This document shows positions 1-10,900 of a DNA stretch of 64,000 nucleotides, piece after piece (position 1 is the first letter of the stretch; every line of letters starts with the position of its first letter). This DNA is from Brachypterus glaber (Eukaryota; Arthropoda; Insecta; Coleoptera; Kateretidae): contig OY294044.1 in NCBI GenBank assembly GCA_958510825.1, positions 103,764,893 to 103,828,892 on the forward strand. Reading direction: 5' to 3'. Under the pieces are notes generated by a model that saw nothing but the letters and a program-made list of their open reading frames with translations, was not told where the DNA came from and made no database searches. The translations under genes and the position numbers were made by a program.

Positions 1-1133
1 CACCCCTCAACTTTTTTTTGTTCAAATAGCAACCTACCCCTTGTGACACTTCGTTGGAAAGGTAATTTAATAAGCTTTCCAACGGTGTATAATAAAGCCT
101 AATTTGGTAAAGGGCTAATGATAAAATGCACAATTTAGTTTATTATAAAGACATGTAAAGTATAACTTTAGTTCACTATAAATGTTCAAATTGATGTCCT
201 TCAGTTCTTTGACAGTGGACAGTAAAAAAAACGGGATTAAAATCGATTAAATTGGTCAAGAAAAAGAAAAAAAATTGCATTTTTCAACAGGGTATAAAAT
301 ATTACAATAAGTTTAAAACAACCTTATTTAGATTCTCAGGAAGGTGCCAAGTAGGAAATAGGGCAACAATTACCATATTATGCGTACTATTTCACACAAA
401 CAATGTTTAAATAAAACATGCGTTTTTCATAGACCCTTTAACAAATTAGGCTTTATCATACACTGTTGGAAAGCTTATTAAATTACCTTTCCAATGATGT
501 ATCACAAGGGGTAGGTTGCTATTTGAAAAAAAAAGTTGGGGGGTGAGGGTGCAAGGGGGTGCCAATTTTGATAACTTTTTTTAGACCAAAAGTTGCAGAA
601 TTAAAAATATAAATCGACCTGTCTGAGGATTTTTGTATTTTACTTGTAACTAAAAAGTTATTCGGGTGATTCCAGACTTAATGCACGCACTGTATATATA
701 TGACTACTCTCATACAATTTCAGCTTTGATAAAGCCCCCAAAGAGGGGAGAAATGTTAACGATAAAATAAAGTGACGCATTAAAAACTCCCAAAAATCTG
801 AGTTTTATTATAAACCAGAAAATTTTCAGCCCCTTGTACCCACCCATTCCATTTTTTAATATCCACCCATTTTTTATAAGCCCTTTGCTAAATCAGGCTT
901 GATCATATATCGTTAAAAAGCTTATTAAATAACCTTTCCAACGATGTATTACAAGGGGTAGGTTGCTATTTTTAATGGGAGGATGCAGGAGGGTGAAAAT
1001 TTTCATAACTTTTTTTACATCAAAATTTGCAAAATTGAAAATAAAAATCAACCGTCCGATCGTGTTTAAAACAAAAACTTGTAACTGAAAAATTAATCGG
1101 GTGATTCCAAACTTAAGTTACGCACTGTATACA
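1..1133. repeat. Foldback plus direct-repeat cluster at the window edge
   Basis: Bases 5-117 are repeated in reverse complement at about 430-548 (shared GCAACCTACCCCTTGTGA block), making a hairpin with a ~310-bp spacer. The segment from about 430 to 695 then recurs in direct orientation at about 882-1133; both copies end in CGGGTGATTCCA followed by a CGCACTGTATA-type end. This is the arrangement left by copies of one non-autonomous element inserted near or into each other. No coding capacity is visible. The left boundary may lie outside the window. Confidence 0.7.
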
Positions 1134-1495
1134 GAGAAAACTCAATATCTACTATCAACTCCAACTGCGGAGAGTTTACAAAATAATTGTTTACTTTTAA
1201 TTTTACACGAAAAATTAACTTGGAAAAACAGATTAGCAAAAATATATATATTTTACTTTCATTGAATAATTTAATGCAGTTTAAAGTTTTGCGTTAAAAT
1301 TACATAAAGTTTATTAGTTTTTCTTAATATTTGACCAGTTTTTTATCAATTAAAAATTAAAACTGCTCCATCTATTGTTAAATATTTAAACCTGATATCT
1401 GTCACAACAATCTGACGCAACCTTCAATTTTTGCATTATAATTTGTAAACATGTGCTAAAATTAAATAAATTTTTTTTTTAAATACTGATTTGAA
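1134..1495. other. AT-rich stretch, nothing recognised
   Basis: There is no open frame of note, no clear repeat and no RNA gene. Poly-T and poly-A runs are common. Confidence 0.5.
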
Positions 1496-1497
1496 AA

Positions 1498-1630
1498 ATA
1501 TGTGTTTTGTTGCATTTACAATTTCGAGTCACAAGAAACATTGTTTTTAACCTTGTCCGCAGTTTAAAGCCATACAGTGTTTCATATTTGCAGTCGAAGA
1601 AAAAGTATAGTCTACAACACGTATGAAATA
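1498..1630 (+). repeat. Dispersed repeat, copy A (inverted partner at 4390-4507)
   Basis: This segment, which includes a TTCATATTTGCAGTCGAAG block, is repeated in reverse complement at about 4390-4507. The two copies are ~2.8 kb apart and diverged by point changes. They could be the inverted ends of one ~3-kb element or two opposite insertions of one short repeat. The interior has no transposase-like frame, which favours the second reading. Confidence 0.6.
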
Positions 1631-1737
1631 GTCATTCCGCGCTCGCGGGACCGTCATACTCGCCTGCCGGCTCGTATGACAAACTTTTCACTCGCGCGGA
1701 ATTTTGTCTATTCCATACTAGTTATAGAATATACTAT

Positions 1738-2192
1738 TCTAGGTGTATTTTTGGAGGCTGAACACAAATCCGTCGTCCGTTTTGGCCCATCACGTTAGGG
1801 CTATTTTCAAATAGGAAAAACCAATTATTTTTTTTCTTTCGAAAATTTTATTTGGCTCATATTTTTCAAGATATTAATATGAATGTATTATATACCTATA
1901 TTTTTAAAATCAGCGCGTCGAGATCTATCGACGTGACCGACGATGACCGAAATTTGTCGATTTTGACCATATCTCAGATTTTTTTTAAATTTCGATACAT
2001 CTCGACGCGCTGCAGCGCGCTGATTCCAAAATTATAGGCATAGGCACATTTAGATTAATATTTTGGAAAATATGAGCAATATAAAATTTTCAAAAAAATA
2101 AAAATTGTTTTTTTGTATTAAAAAAAAAAAACTTGATGAGCCAAAACAGACAACGAATTCATGTTCAGCGACAAAAAATACACCTAGAAAAC
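1738..2192. repeat. Foldback element, ~455 bp
   Basis: Arms of about 150 bp read as inverted copies: CTAGGTGTATTTTTGGAGG at the left against its complement ending in ACACCTAG at the right. The loop contains CG-rich words (TCGACGCGCTGCAGCGCG) that are rare in the surrounding DNA. It has no coding frame. Confidence 0.65.
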
Positions 2193-4036
2193 TATCTCTG
2201 ATCCACGTCAACCGACAAAAAAATTGTGTTCCTGTGTAATTTACCTCCCGCACCCAGTTCCAGACTGGAACTTTCAGTCATCCCCTGCCTGCAACCCACA
2301 TTTTATAAAACAAATCCCGTTTGTCAAGCTGTCATTATACCGATTAGAAACCCAGACAAATCGGAGAAAGTTTCTCTGATGAAGATAAAATTAACCTTAG
2401 TCTGTAAGCAAAAAATATCCACAGCATTCTGTGACGGATTTCGGAGCCAAAACCATCATCTAATAACACAGTCCTGGGGATCAATTCTGAACCTTGATGT
2501 GATAAATTTTCGGCGAAATTATATTATCCTATCACGCTTTTTTTACAAATTTAAATATTTCGGTATTCACGAATTTCACGAGTTTAGTTCGTTGCTAAGA
2601 GTTTTCGCTAATCACAAACCTGACAGTTGTTGTTATAAATGCATTTAAATTTAAATGGAACGAAAACAAGGAACGTTTATAAATTTTTATTATGAATTTT
2701 GCCTCAGTAAGTAAGGCTTTAAATGGATTTGTCCATTGTAAAAAATTACGTGGAGGCTCGTCGTTTTGGTTTTCAACGTCTTGAAGGTCTCCTAAGACCT
2801 TCTGATAATAAAAAATATTTTTTCGTAAAAATAAGCTAAAAATAGAAAATTAAGTCAATACTAATGTATATTTTATTTTAAATTTTATTTTGTACAAAAA
2901 AATGGTATGTATCATATTTGTAATAATAGTGCATACCTAATAATGGTATTTATTGTATAATTTCTTTTTAAAAAAAATAATCCGATGGACTTTTAGGCAA
3001 ATTGGTAAGGAAGAGAAACTCAAAAAAAAAAAACGTTATGGCTATAAACATTTTTAAAAAAAATCGAGAATTATCTACTATCAACTTGATACAAAAATAT
3101 ACATTTATAAAAAAGATCAATCGAACCAAATTTGAAAAACATCCCTTCAAAACTAAAAAAGTTATAGTTATACTTTTAATAAAATTGAAAAAAAATAGAA
3201 GAAAAACTGAACAACTTAATTTTTTCAGGGAAAAATCACTTTTATTAAAAAGATCCCTTAATTTAAAAAAAAAATCCATGTAAAAATAAAAAAGGTATAG
3301 GGGGCACAATTTTTAAAAAATCGTACCAAATAAAAAAAATCAAGCCACCCCTGGCCTTGGTTTGAGCCTCCCCCTGGCGTTGTCGCTGAGCCACATACCT
3401 TTGGGCGCTAAGCCACCTAGTTTGCGCGCCAATTTCTTTTTGCAGGGGCGCCAAGTTTGGTAGAAACCGTCAGGGACAAAGCTTTTTTTCATGAAGGTAT
3501 TTTTTTGGGCGCCAATCTCTTTTTTTTAGGGGTAAAGCTTTTTTGAAGGGTGCCACCCTGGGGAAGAGGCCTGAGTCCCCTCTAGTTTTTTTTTTTGGTT
3601 ACGGCCTTGTGTAGCTGGGTAGCTGGGAATTAGGAGGTCAAAGTAGCAACGCTCAAAACTATATACTTTATTTATTTGCCCCTCAAGAAAAAAAAACAAA
3701 ATTACCTCTTTCTCAGAATTTTCATATTGAGCTTAGTTTGAGAGATTTGAGATGGATCGTTTCCAAAGATCACCCTGTATATCTTCACGCCTTGTTTTTA
3801 ATCTGTTTAGCTTCCCAACTTTTATACCTATAAACTTTGGTTGTATTTATATTTATTGAAACAAAATCTGTTTAATAGGTAGGGTATTACCACTGGGAGT
3901 TGGCTCGTGAACCTAGTTTAACTGCACATTAGGGAGTATCAAAAAAAAAAATTATCGAAAATTCGGTATTTACTTTTTTAGAAAAAAAGAATAAATTTGT
4001 ATACAGGGTGGTCCATTTATCATGACAATCTTTATA
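2193..4036. other. Gene-free stretch; GC-richer patches only
   Basis: Bases 2230-2650 are less AT-rich and hold an open frame of 140 codons with no recognisable domain, which I do not call. An 8-bp hairpin, GAAGGTCTCCTAAGACCTTC, sits near 2790. Bases 3340-3570 repeat the word GGGCGCCA several times between poly-T runs. At 3996-4012 there is a TATACAGGGTGGTCC word like the ends of insect Tc1/mariner-type MITEs. Confidence 0.45.
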
Positions 4037-4038
4037 AA

Positions 4039-4243
4039 GCTGAAGTTTGCAACGTTTTTTTGCATCGAAAATTCAAATAGTATATTAAAGCACTTATTCC
4101 ATAACACGTTTTTAGCGCACTAGTACTTTAGAAAACTCGCCGCAAGCAAACTTGTACTCGTGCGCTAAAAATGTATGTTATGAAACTAGTACTTTAATAT
4201 ACTATTTGAATTTTCGTTGCAAAAAAACGTTGCAAACTTCAGC
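4039..4243. repeat. Nested hairpin: foldback containing a 127-bp MITE
   Basis: The outer arms (GCTGAAGTTTGCAACG at the left, its complement at the right) enclose 4078-4204. That inner MITE has the inverted ends TAGTATATTAAAG and CTTTAATATACTA. The inner unit recurs near 29660-29791 and half of it near 29247-29280, so it is a dispersed family. The inner arms also pair around a CTCGCCGCAAGC centre. Confidence 0.75.
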
Positions 4244-4389
4244 TTCATCAATCTTTAATATTTTAATAACTGCTAGATGTATCAAAAAAAGTTTAAACAA
4301 AGGTTATAAGAGCTTAGTGGGTTATGAGATATGTTTAGAGGGTACAATAAAGGCAGAAGGGGTTCATTTCTTTAAATGAAAAGGGCTCG

Positions 4390-4507
4390 CGCCATACGTG
4401 TTATAGACTATACTTTTTCTTCGACTGCAAATGTGAAACACTGGATGGCTTTAAACTGCGGACACGGTTGAAGACAATGTTCCTTGTAAATGCAACAGAA
4501 CACATTT
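4390..4507 (-). repeat. Dispersed repeat, copy B (partner of 1498-1630)
   Basis: This is the reverse-complement copy of the segment at 1498-1630, including the CTTCGACTGCAAATGTGAAA region. See that entry for interpretation. Confidence 0.6.
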
Positions 4508-4567
4508 TTTTTTTAATAAGGCACTGAATATTATTTAGTAATTTTTATCAAAAAAGTACTTTTTTTT

Positions 4568-4690
4568 TGAATTTTACTATTTATACAAAATATTCTACGT
4601 TGCATCCGAGACTGTAAATATAATTATTCTATAAATCGGCATTTTTGCAAAAAATTAGGTCAAATTTGAGAATGTTTTGGTTTTTTTGAA
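4568..4690 (+). repeat. Dispersed repeat, copy 1 (copy 2 at 13102-13215)
   Basis: TACAAAATATTCTACGTTGC and about 115 bp following it recur at 13102-13215 with few changes. The copies lie on either side of the LTR retrotransposon but outside its target duplication, so they are not part of that element. Confidence 0.7.
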
Positions 4691-4898
4691 ATAAGTTGTT
4701 TGACTGGACATAAAGAACATATATACAAAGTCTCAACGGTGAGGTAATAAAAAAAATCTCTGGGCTCCCGGACTATAAACTCGTACCGCGTCTTGCAAAT
4801 TAAACTCGTCCAGCAAAAACACTGTATCGGGCCTTGGTATATGTAGAAACATGGCACTTTCCTTTCTTAATTATGAGAGTAAAATTGTAGGTACTTTT

Positions 4899-5601
4899 TA
4901 CACTGAAAGAAATTACATTGAAAAGGTGTAAAAAAATACACTCTATAATTGTGTAAATTTTACACCTTTATATAAATGTACATCAACATTGATGTGACAC
5001 TACACACGTGAGGTTATTTTGACCTAGAGTGTGTATTTTTACATCCATACCATCTACAACAATACAACAATACACTCGGAGCTCAAGAAAGTGTATTTTT
5101 ATAAACATACCTTTAGCGACAATACACCCGAAGTGTAAAAATCACACTTCTGATGTACAAGCCAGCCAATCGCGGGCGTTAAGCTAGTCACGTGACTCAA
5201 GAAGCCAGTATCCCTGCTTCCTCGAGTCTGGTGGCTGTCGACCATTATAATTGTTTACGTTTGTAAGAGCGTACGTATAATTTTGTGTGTGCTAGATTTT
5301 TCAAAGAAATAATTGGTAAGTGTTGATTAAAAGTAAATATTTAAAAAATGTTATTAATACAATATCCTTAAAACATACATTTTATAATATTTTACTTATT
5401 TAGGCGGTAACACTGACATGCAAATTTTGAGTTATTAAGACTTGTGTATGTTTTCTGTATCCAATGTGTAAACTTTACACACTGGATGTAAAAATATAAT
5501 ACACACCGCATTTATATTAACGCTTCGAGTGTAAATTCACATCAGCAGCAGCTGCAAGTAAATTACCCATGCACGTGGATGTAAAAATTTATCTCAGTGT
5601 A
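4899..5601. mobile_element. TIR element with many TGTAAA/TTTACA motifs and a CpG-richer core
   Basis: The ends TACACTGAAAGAAATT (from 4899) and AAATTTATCTCAGTGTA (to 5601) are imperfect inverted repeats, possibly with TA as target site. Inside are nine or more GTGTAAA or TTTACAC words in both orientations (for example near 4927, 4954, 5030, 5090, 5128, 5465, 5488, 5530, 5578). The centre (5160-5310) is unusually CpG-rich for this window, with CCAATCGCGGGCG and a CACGTG E-box at 5189-5194. A consensus-like splice donor (GTAAGT at 5316) and an acceptor-like TTATTTAG (AG at 5402-5403) follow. It could be a non-autonomous DNA transposon or carry a captured promoter and first exon. No protein is visible. 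Confidence 0.5.
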
Positions 5602-5754
5602 GTAAGGTGAACATTTTTGGTACACCCTATTATATTCAACTGTAACAAGAGAAGCTTTTTTACATTTAATACTTATAAACTTGTTTCCTGTTAATGACGT
5701 GAATAAATAGAGCAATATTGAAATTGCCTTTACAAAATCAATCACTTGCAGTTA
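5602..5754. other. Short unassigned spacer
   Basis: Nothing is recognised here beyond AT-rich sequence. Confidence 0.4.
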
Positions 5755-5935
5755 TTCATGACACGGGTTGGGTATTTTGTTCTTTTTTTTTGACCCAAAC
5801 ATTAATAATGCTACCAGAAATAAAAGAGTTAGGGTTGAAAACGACGTTTTTTACCAACAACTATAAATAACGGTGTGTTAATAATCAGTTTTAGTTTCAT
5901 TTAACTTTCCCAAGCAAAAACATCGCTTAACACGG
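5755..5935 (+). repeat. Dispersed repeat, copy 1 (copy 2 at 16386-16575)
   Basis: The block around TACCAGAAATAAAAGAGTTA and the following ~120 bp recur at 16386-16575 in the same orientation with moderate divergence. Both contain TTTTTTACCAACA followed by TATAAATAACGGT. The family is unknown. Confidence 0.65.
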
Positions 5936-6049
5936 TTCGTCTGAAAGGCAAAATCATGAAAAAAATTGTCCACAAAAACTGACCTTGTGGCATGAAGTCC
6001 TAACGTTTTCTATTAAAAAAATGCATATTAGAAAAAAAATTATCGGTTA

Positions 6050-6279
6050 AGTTATATACCATATATTTGCTGCTTCCAGGCTATTTTCTTAGGATTAGTT
6101 ATCTTTGCTGATTCAGCATTCTGTACCTTCTATGTTATATTAAATTTATATTTTTTATTCTGAATAGAGCTATAGAACAATCAAGTCTATTAGATTCATT
6201 TTTTTTGTCCCAAGTTTTACAGTTTTGAAATAAAATAATCTTTTTTAAAAAAGGAAAATCCTAATATCGGATTTTAACT
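6050..6279 (+). repeat. 5' LTR
   Basis: This 230-bp terminal repeat is identical to 12767-12996. It begins AGTTATATACC and ends GGATTTTAACT. A polyadenylation signal AATAAA lies at 6229-6234. The last 27 bases include one arm of an 11-bp inverted repeat that closes around the primer-binding region. Confidence 0.95.
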
Positions 6280-6296
6280 GGCGCAGTCGGTAGGAT
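6279..6296 (+). promoter_or_regulatory. Primer-binding site, tRNA-Ser type
   Basis: TGGCGCAGTCGGTAGGAT matches the complement of the 3' end of an insect tRNA-Ser (acceptor stem ending CGACTGCGCCA). The first T is shared with the LTR end, as known for errantiviruses of the 17.6/297 group. The site is bracketed by GGAAAATCCTA (6253-6263) and TAGGATTTTCC (6291-6301), an 11-bp inverted repeat. Confidence 0.85.
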
Positions 6297-6430
6297 TTTC
6301 CAAACGGAAACGACAAAAATCGCGGATCCGGTGCGTTATAACGCCTTGTTGGAAAATCGAACTTTTGTGAACCTGTGAAATTTGGGAGACTGGAGGAGGA
6401 CAACATTGCCAAGCCCAGCCTAGTTAAGTG

Positions 6431-6456
6431 ATGAAGAAAATAATATTAATGTAAGT
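6431..6456 (+). promoter_or_regulatory. Short leader coding exon and splice donor for env
   Basis: An ATG at 6431 opens six codons plus two bases, up to a strong donor with GTAAGT at 6451-6456. Joined to an acceptor at 10967-10968, the phase is kept into the env frame with no stop. Errantivirus env is known to be made from a spliced mRNA. That this exon supplies a basic then hydrophobic N-terminus, typical of a signal peptide, is inferred from its codons and from those just upstream of the env ATG. Confidence 0.65.
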
Positions 6457-6904
6457 CCTTTTGATAAATTTCCTTATTTTTCCATATCCATAATTTTCAT
6501 TATATATTTTATTGACATATTATTGATCGAGTATTATTGATCACATATTGAATTTTATCCGAAGTAAAGGTATAAGAATGATTAAATGTTAGTTGGTTAT
6601 AATATTCTATAAAAATAATAAAGTAAATAATTATGCAGTACCCGTATTAAGCTTATCATTCGTACGTGCCTTTTAAAGAATTTGTTTTGTTGTTGAAAAT
6701 AACCAAGTTTTAATCGTGAATAATATAGTAAGTAATTTAATATTTTAACTCGTCTGTCTGTTTCTGTGTCTTATCTTTATATTTTTTTATCTTTTATAAA
6801 GCGAAAAGTTTATCAGGTATTTATTTCAATTCGATTCAAAAAATTCTCTTAGTGTAATAGTAAATAATATATTTATTTTGTAATATTTTCTTGTTTTAAA
6901 TAAA
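6457..6904 (+). other. Untranslated leader / env intron start
   Basis: This is AT-rich untranslated sequence between the leader exon and gag. No further conserved signal is seen. The packaging signal would be expected here but cannot be recognised by eye. Confidence 0.5.
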
Positions 6905-7993
6905 ATGGCAGTAGGAAATATAAACTACCAACTTTTAAAATTATATGTGGATACAATTCCTCAATTTGAAGGAAATCCACATACTTTAGGTATTTTTATT
7001 GATAGTTGTGAAACAGTAATTGCTCAGTTTGCGGATGACGAGAATCCCGTTCTAAACACATATATCCTTAGAGCCATTATCGGAAAGTTGTCGGGGAGAG
7101 CGTTAAGCCTAATAGGTTCCCGGATAGAACTGAGAACCTGGGATGAAATTAAATCCTCCCTGCAGCTAAGTTTCGGAGACCAACGGGATATAGACTGTTT
7201 AGTCCAGGACTTGGTATCCTTAAAACCGTTCAGAAACGAAACTCCTTATAAATTTGGCATGAGATGCCAAGATGTAAGAAGTCTGGTAATTTCAAAACTA
7301 AATACGCTAAATATCCCTCGCGAGGACAAATTAATTAAAGTCGAAATTTATAATAAACAATCTTTGAGTACTTTTATTTACGGTTTGTCGGGTCAAATCC
7401 AAAACAATATAAGACTCAGAAATCCTGACAGTCTGGAACAGGCAATGTCGTATTTAATAGAAGAAGAAAACTTCTCATATGGTCAGAATAGAAGTAGCAA
7501 TATAAATTTCCAACGTGATTTTAACCCCTCTCAAAGAATAACGCCCTTTTCAAACCCCAGAGATGATACACCACAAAATTATAGAAATTTTAATAATGTA
7601 GAACAAAATTTTAGAAATAACGCACAACAAAATAATTTCAGAAACCAACAGAAACCAAATTTTAACCACGCAGGACAAAATTTCCCAAATAATTACCCGC
7701 GTCAAAATTTACAAAATTTTAGACCAAATTTCCAAAATAATTTCCCAAGAAGAAACTTCCAAAATAATTACTCCCAAAGACAAAACACTCCCCAACAATT
7801 TCAAAATAACTACCCCCAAAGGCAAAATACTCCTCAACAATATCAAAATAACTTTCCTAGACAAAATCAGCAAAATTTTAACTCACATAACTTAAATCCC
7901 CAACGTTTTTACCAGCAAAATTTTAATCCAAATAGAAATGCACCCCGACGACGTACAAAAAACTGCTTTTTCAACAGAACGAGGACATTTTGA
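6905..7993 (+). CDS. gag: Errantivirus Gag (3' end altered by deletion)
   Basis: Gag builds the particle and binds genomic RNA. The 362-residue frame starts at the first ATG after the leader. Residues 1 to about 200 look like the capsid region of 17.6/gypsy Gag (opening [11 protein letters not shown], then a helical region with LIEEENF near 190). Residues about 205-345 are a low-complexity tract rich in Asn, Gln, Phe and Arg, with recurring [13 protein letters not shown] units. There is no CCHC knuckle, as in insect errantiviruses. The last ~18 residues are not Gag: the frame runs over the deletion junction (about 7928-7940) and reads pol DNA out of frame. The true C-terminus is therefore lost, and the overlap with pol is a product of the deletion. 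Confidence 0.88.
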   Translation: MAVGNINYQLLKLYVDTIPQFEGNPHTLGIFIDSCETVIAQFADDENPVLNTYILRAIIGKLSGRALSLIGSRIELRTWDEIKSSLQLSFGDQRDIDCLVQDLVSLKPFRNETPYKFGMRCQDVRSLVISKLNTLNIPREDKLIKVEIYNKQSLSTFIYGLSGQIQNNIRLRNPDSLEQAMSYLIEEENFSYGQNRSSNINFQRDFNPSQRITPFSNPRDDTPQNYRNFNNVEQNFRNNAQQNNFRNQQKPNFNHAGQNFPNNYPRQNLQNFRPNFQNNFPRRNFQNNYSQRQNTPQQFQNNYPQRQNTPQQYQNNFPRQNQQNFNSHNLNPQRFYQQNFNPNRNAPRRRTKNCFFNRTRTF

Positions 7994-10900
7994 ATATTTA
8001 AGAATGCCATTTGGCCTCAAAAATGCCCCGCGAACTTTTGAAAGAATTATGGACAATATTCTTAGAGGACTGACGAACGAAACATGTTTAGTATACTTAG
8101 ACGATATAGTTATTTTTAGCACATCCCTTACAGAACACATAGAACGACTGAGACAAGTATTCGAACGCTTACGGCAGTCAAACTTCAAACTTCAGTTAGA
8201 CAAATCCGAGTTTTTGAGAAAAGAAGTCAACTTTTTAGGTCATGTTATTACTCCAGAAGGAGTTAAGCCAAATGAAGATAAAATAATCGCAATAAAACAA
8301 TTCCCCATTCCCACAACTCAAAAGGAAATTAAAAGCTTTTTAGGCCTTGTAGGTTACTACAGAAAATTCATTAAGGACTTTGCCAAAATAACTAAACCTT
8401 TGACAGTGTGTTTAAAGAAAAATGCTCATGTAACCCATACTAAAGAATTTGTAGACGCTTTTGATTTGTGTAAAACATTACTAGTAAATGCACCCATACT
8501 CCAATACCCTGATTTCACTAAACCCTTCATTCTTACAAGCGATGCTTCAAATTTTGCCCTTGGTTCAGTCCTCTCTCAAGGAACTGTAGGTTCCGACAAA
8601 CCAATTGCGTTCGCTTCACGAACTTTAAATGAGACCGAAACAAAATATAGTACAATTGAAAAGGAATTGCTTTCCATAGTTTGGGCCTGTAAATATTTTC
8701 GCCCCTATCTTTATGGGCGTAAGTTTACTATTTATACAGACCATCGACCCCTTGTTTGGCTTTTTAACCTCAAGGAACCACATTCCAAATTAGTTCGATG
8801 GAGGTTAAAATTAGAAGAATTTGACTACGATATAGTCTACAAAAAAGGTTCACTTAATACGAACGCTGATGCACTATCAAGAATCAAAATAAACACTATG
8901 ATACAAAATTTCGAATCCCAAAATATTATTAACGACATTTTAGAAAACAATTTAAACATTAAAAATGATAAAGTAGATATAAAATACGAAAATATATTTA
9001 ACCCTGGAAATAAAACTTCCCTTGCCCATTGTGTTTCACTAGATTTCAAAATGGCTAAAGGAATTGCAGTAGAATTTAGAGATAGATTTCAATCAATAAA
9101 AAAATTAAAAAACCAACACAAAAATATTGGTGAAGTAGCTTATATTAAATTTAACGATAGAAGAATTTACTACCTAATTACTAAAAAAAAGTTTTCTGAC
9201 AAACCCACTTACAAAACCGTTATTTCAGCCCTAAAAAATTTAAAATTATTAGGTACCAAATTAAACGAAACTCATATCTCTATGCCAAAAATAGCCTCAG
9301 GACTAGATCGGCTTGATTGGAATATCATATTTAATTTAATAAAGTATATTTTTCAAAATTCTAAAATTAAAATTACTATATATTTTGAAGAAAATAAAAT
9401 AGACTGTAATGCCCTAGAAAATGCATCAATAATCAATAGCCCTGGTGATATAGACTTTGACATTGACAGTTTTCTAGACCAAGAACGTAACCTTGATCAA
9501 ACAGAAGAAATTTCAAAAATCATACAAGATATAGAACGCGATACGCAACCTAAAATTAAGATACTTCAAGATATCCAAATTAGACCACCCCAAGACACAG
9601 TACATTCCCACGATTCTGATACAATTAATGAAGCTATACCCATACTAGATGAAATAATAAATAATAAACCTGTCCAAATATACGTAAAACCCAATGCACA
9701 TAACGAAATTAAAACAGAATCTAATCATTTTAAGAATTTGAAAATCTTATATGTTACCATACCCAAAACCGATGAAAAATTAGTTTTAAAATTTTTAAAA
9801 GAGTATACAAGTACAAGTACTACATTTTACATTTATTTCTTTGATAAAGATCATTATAAAATCTTCAACGATATTTACATGAAACATTTTTATCGAACTG
9901 GACTTAAAATAATAAATTGTACTAAATTAGTAAATACCATTAGAGACAAAGAAGAACAAATTAATATAATTAAATATCAACATGAAGGCAAAACTAATCA
10001 CAGAGGTATTAATGAGACATGTGAAAGACTTAAAAGAAATTATTATTGGCCGGGCATGAAAAATGACGTGACAGAATATATAAATACGTGCGATATTTGT
10101 CAATTAGCTAAATATTCTAGACAACCCGCTTACACCCCTTTGGTCTTAACGGAAACTCCTACTAAACCTTTCGAAATTCTACATATCGATTCACTTAAAT
10201 TCGATAAACAAACGTACCTATGTATAATAGATAAATTTTCCAAATTCGCACAAGCCATTCCCACGATAAGTACACTAGCAACCGAATCCTGTAACGCCCT
10301 TTTACAGTTTTTCACTTATTTCGGATTACCGACGAAAATCGTTAGCGATAACGGAACTGAATTCAAAAACGAAACGGTAAAGGATATTTTGAGATTACAT
10401 AATATTAGAATACATTTTACCACACCCGGACACCACGAATCAAATTCACCAATAGAACGTTTTCACTCAACCATTATTGAACACCTAAGAATTTTAAAAA
10501 TTAAACACCCTAAAGACCCTTATACAGACCTAATGAAATATGCAATTATAGCTTACAATAGTTCAATTCATTCTTCTACAAATTTCACACCCTATGAACT
10601 TGTTCTTGGACACACAGACTCACGTGACCCCTTAGATCTTTTAAATACAACTTATTATACAGACTACGCATATAACCATAAAGAAAAAGTAAAATCACTC
10701 TACAATAGTATAGCGGAAAAAAGTAAATTAAATAAGGAAAAAATAATTCAAAGTAGAAACACAAAAGGTCCTGAACAAACCGATTTTATTTTAGGTAATA
10801 TTGTCTATAAGTATGCTCATGAAAGGAATAAAAAAGAAAATAAATTTATCGGTCCTTATAAACTAATAGAATTTTTAGAAAATAATAAGGTAATAATTAA

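Noticed and set aside
2226..2648. 140-codon open frame on the plus strand
   Set aside because: No domain or repeat-family resemblance, no start context; the stretch is only less AT-rich than its surroundings. Its CTGATGA word lacks the GAAA partner of a hammerhead.
2968..3309. Overlapping open frames on both strands with Lys- or Phe-rich products
   Set aside because: They are translations of poly-A/poly-T sequence.
7892..8188. Minus-strand frame opposite pol
   Set aside because: Antisense shadow of the RT coding region.
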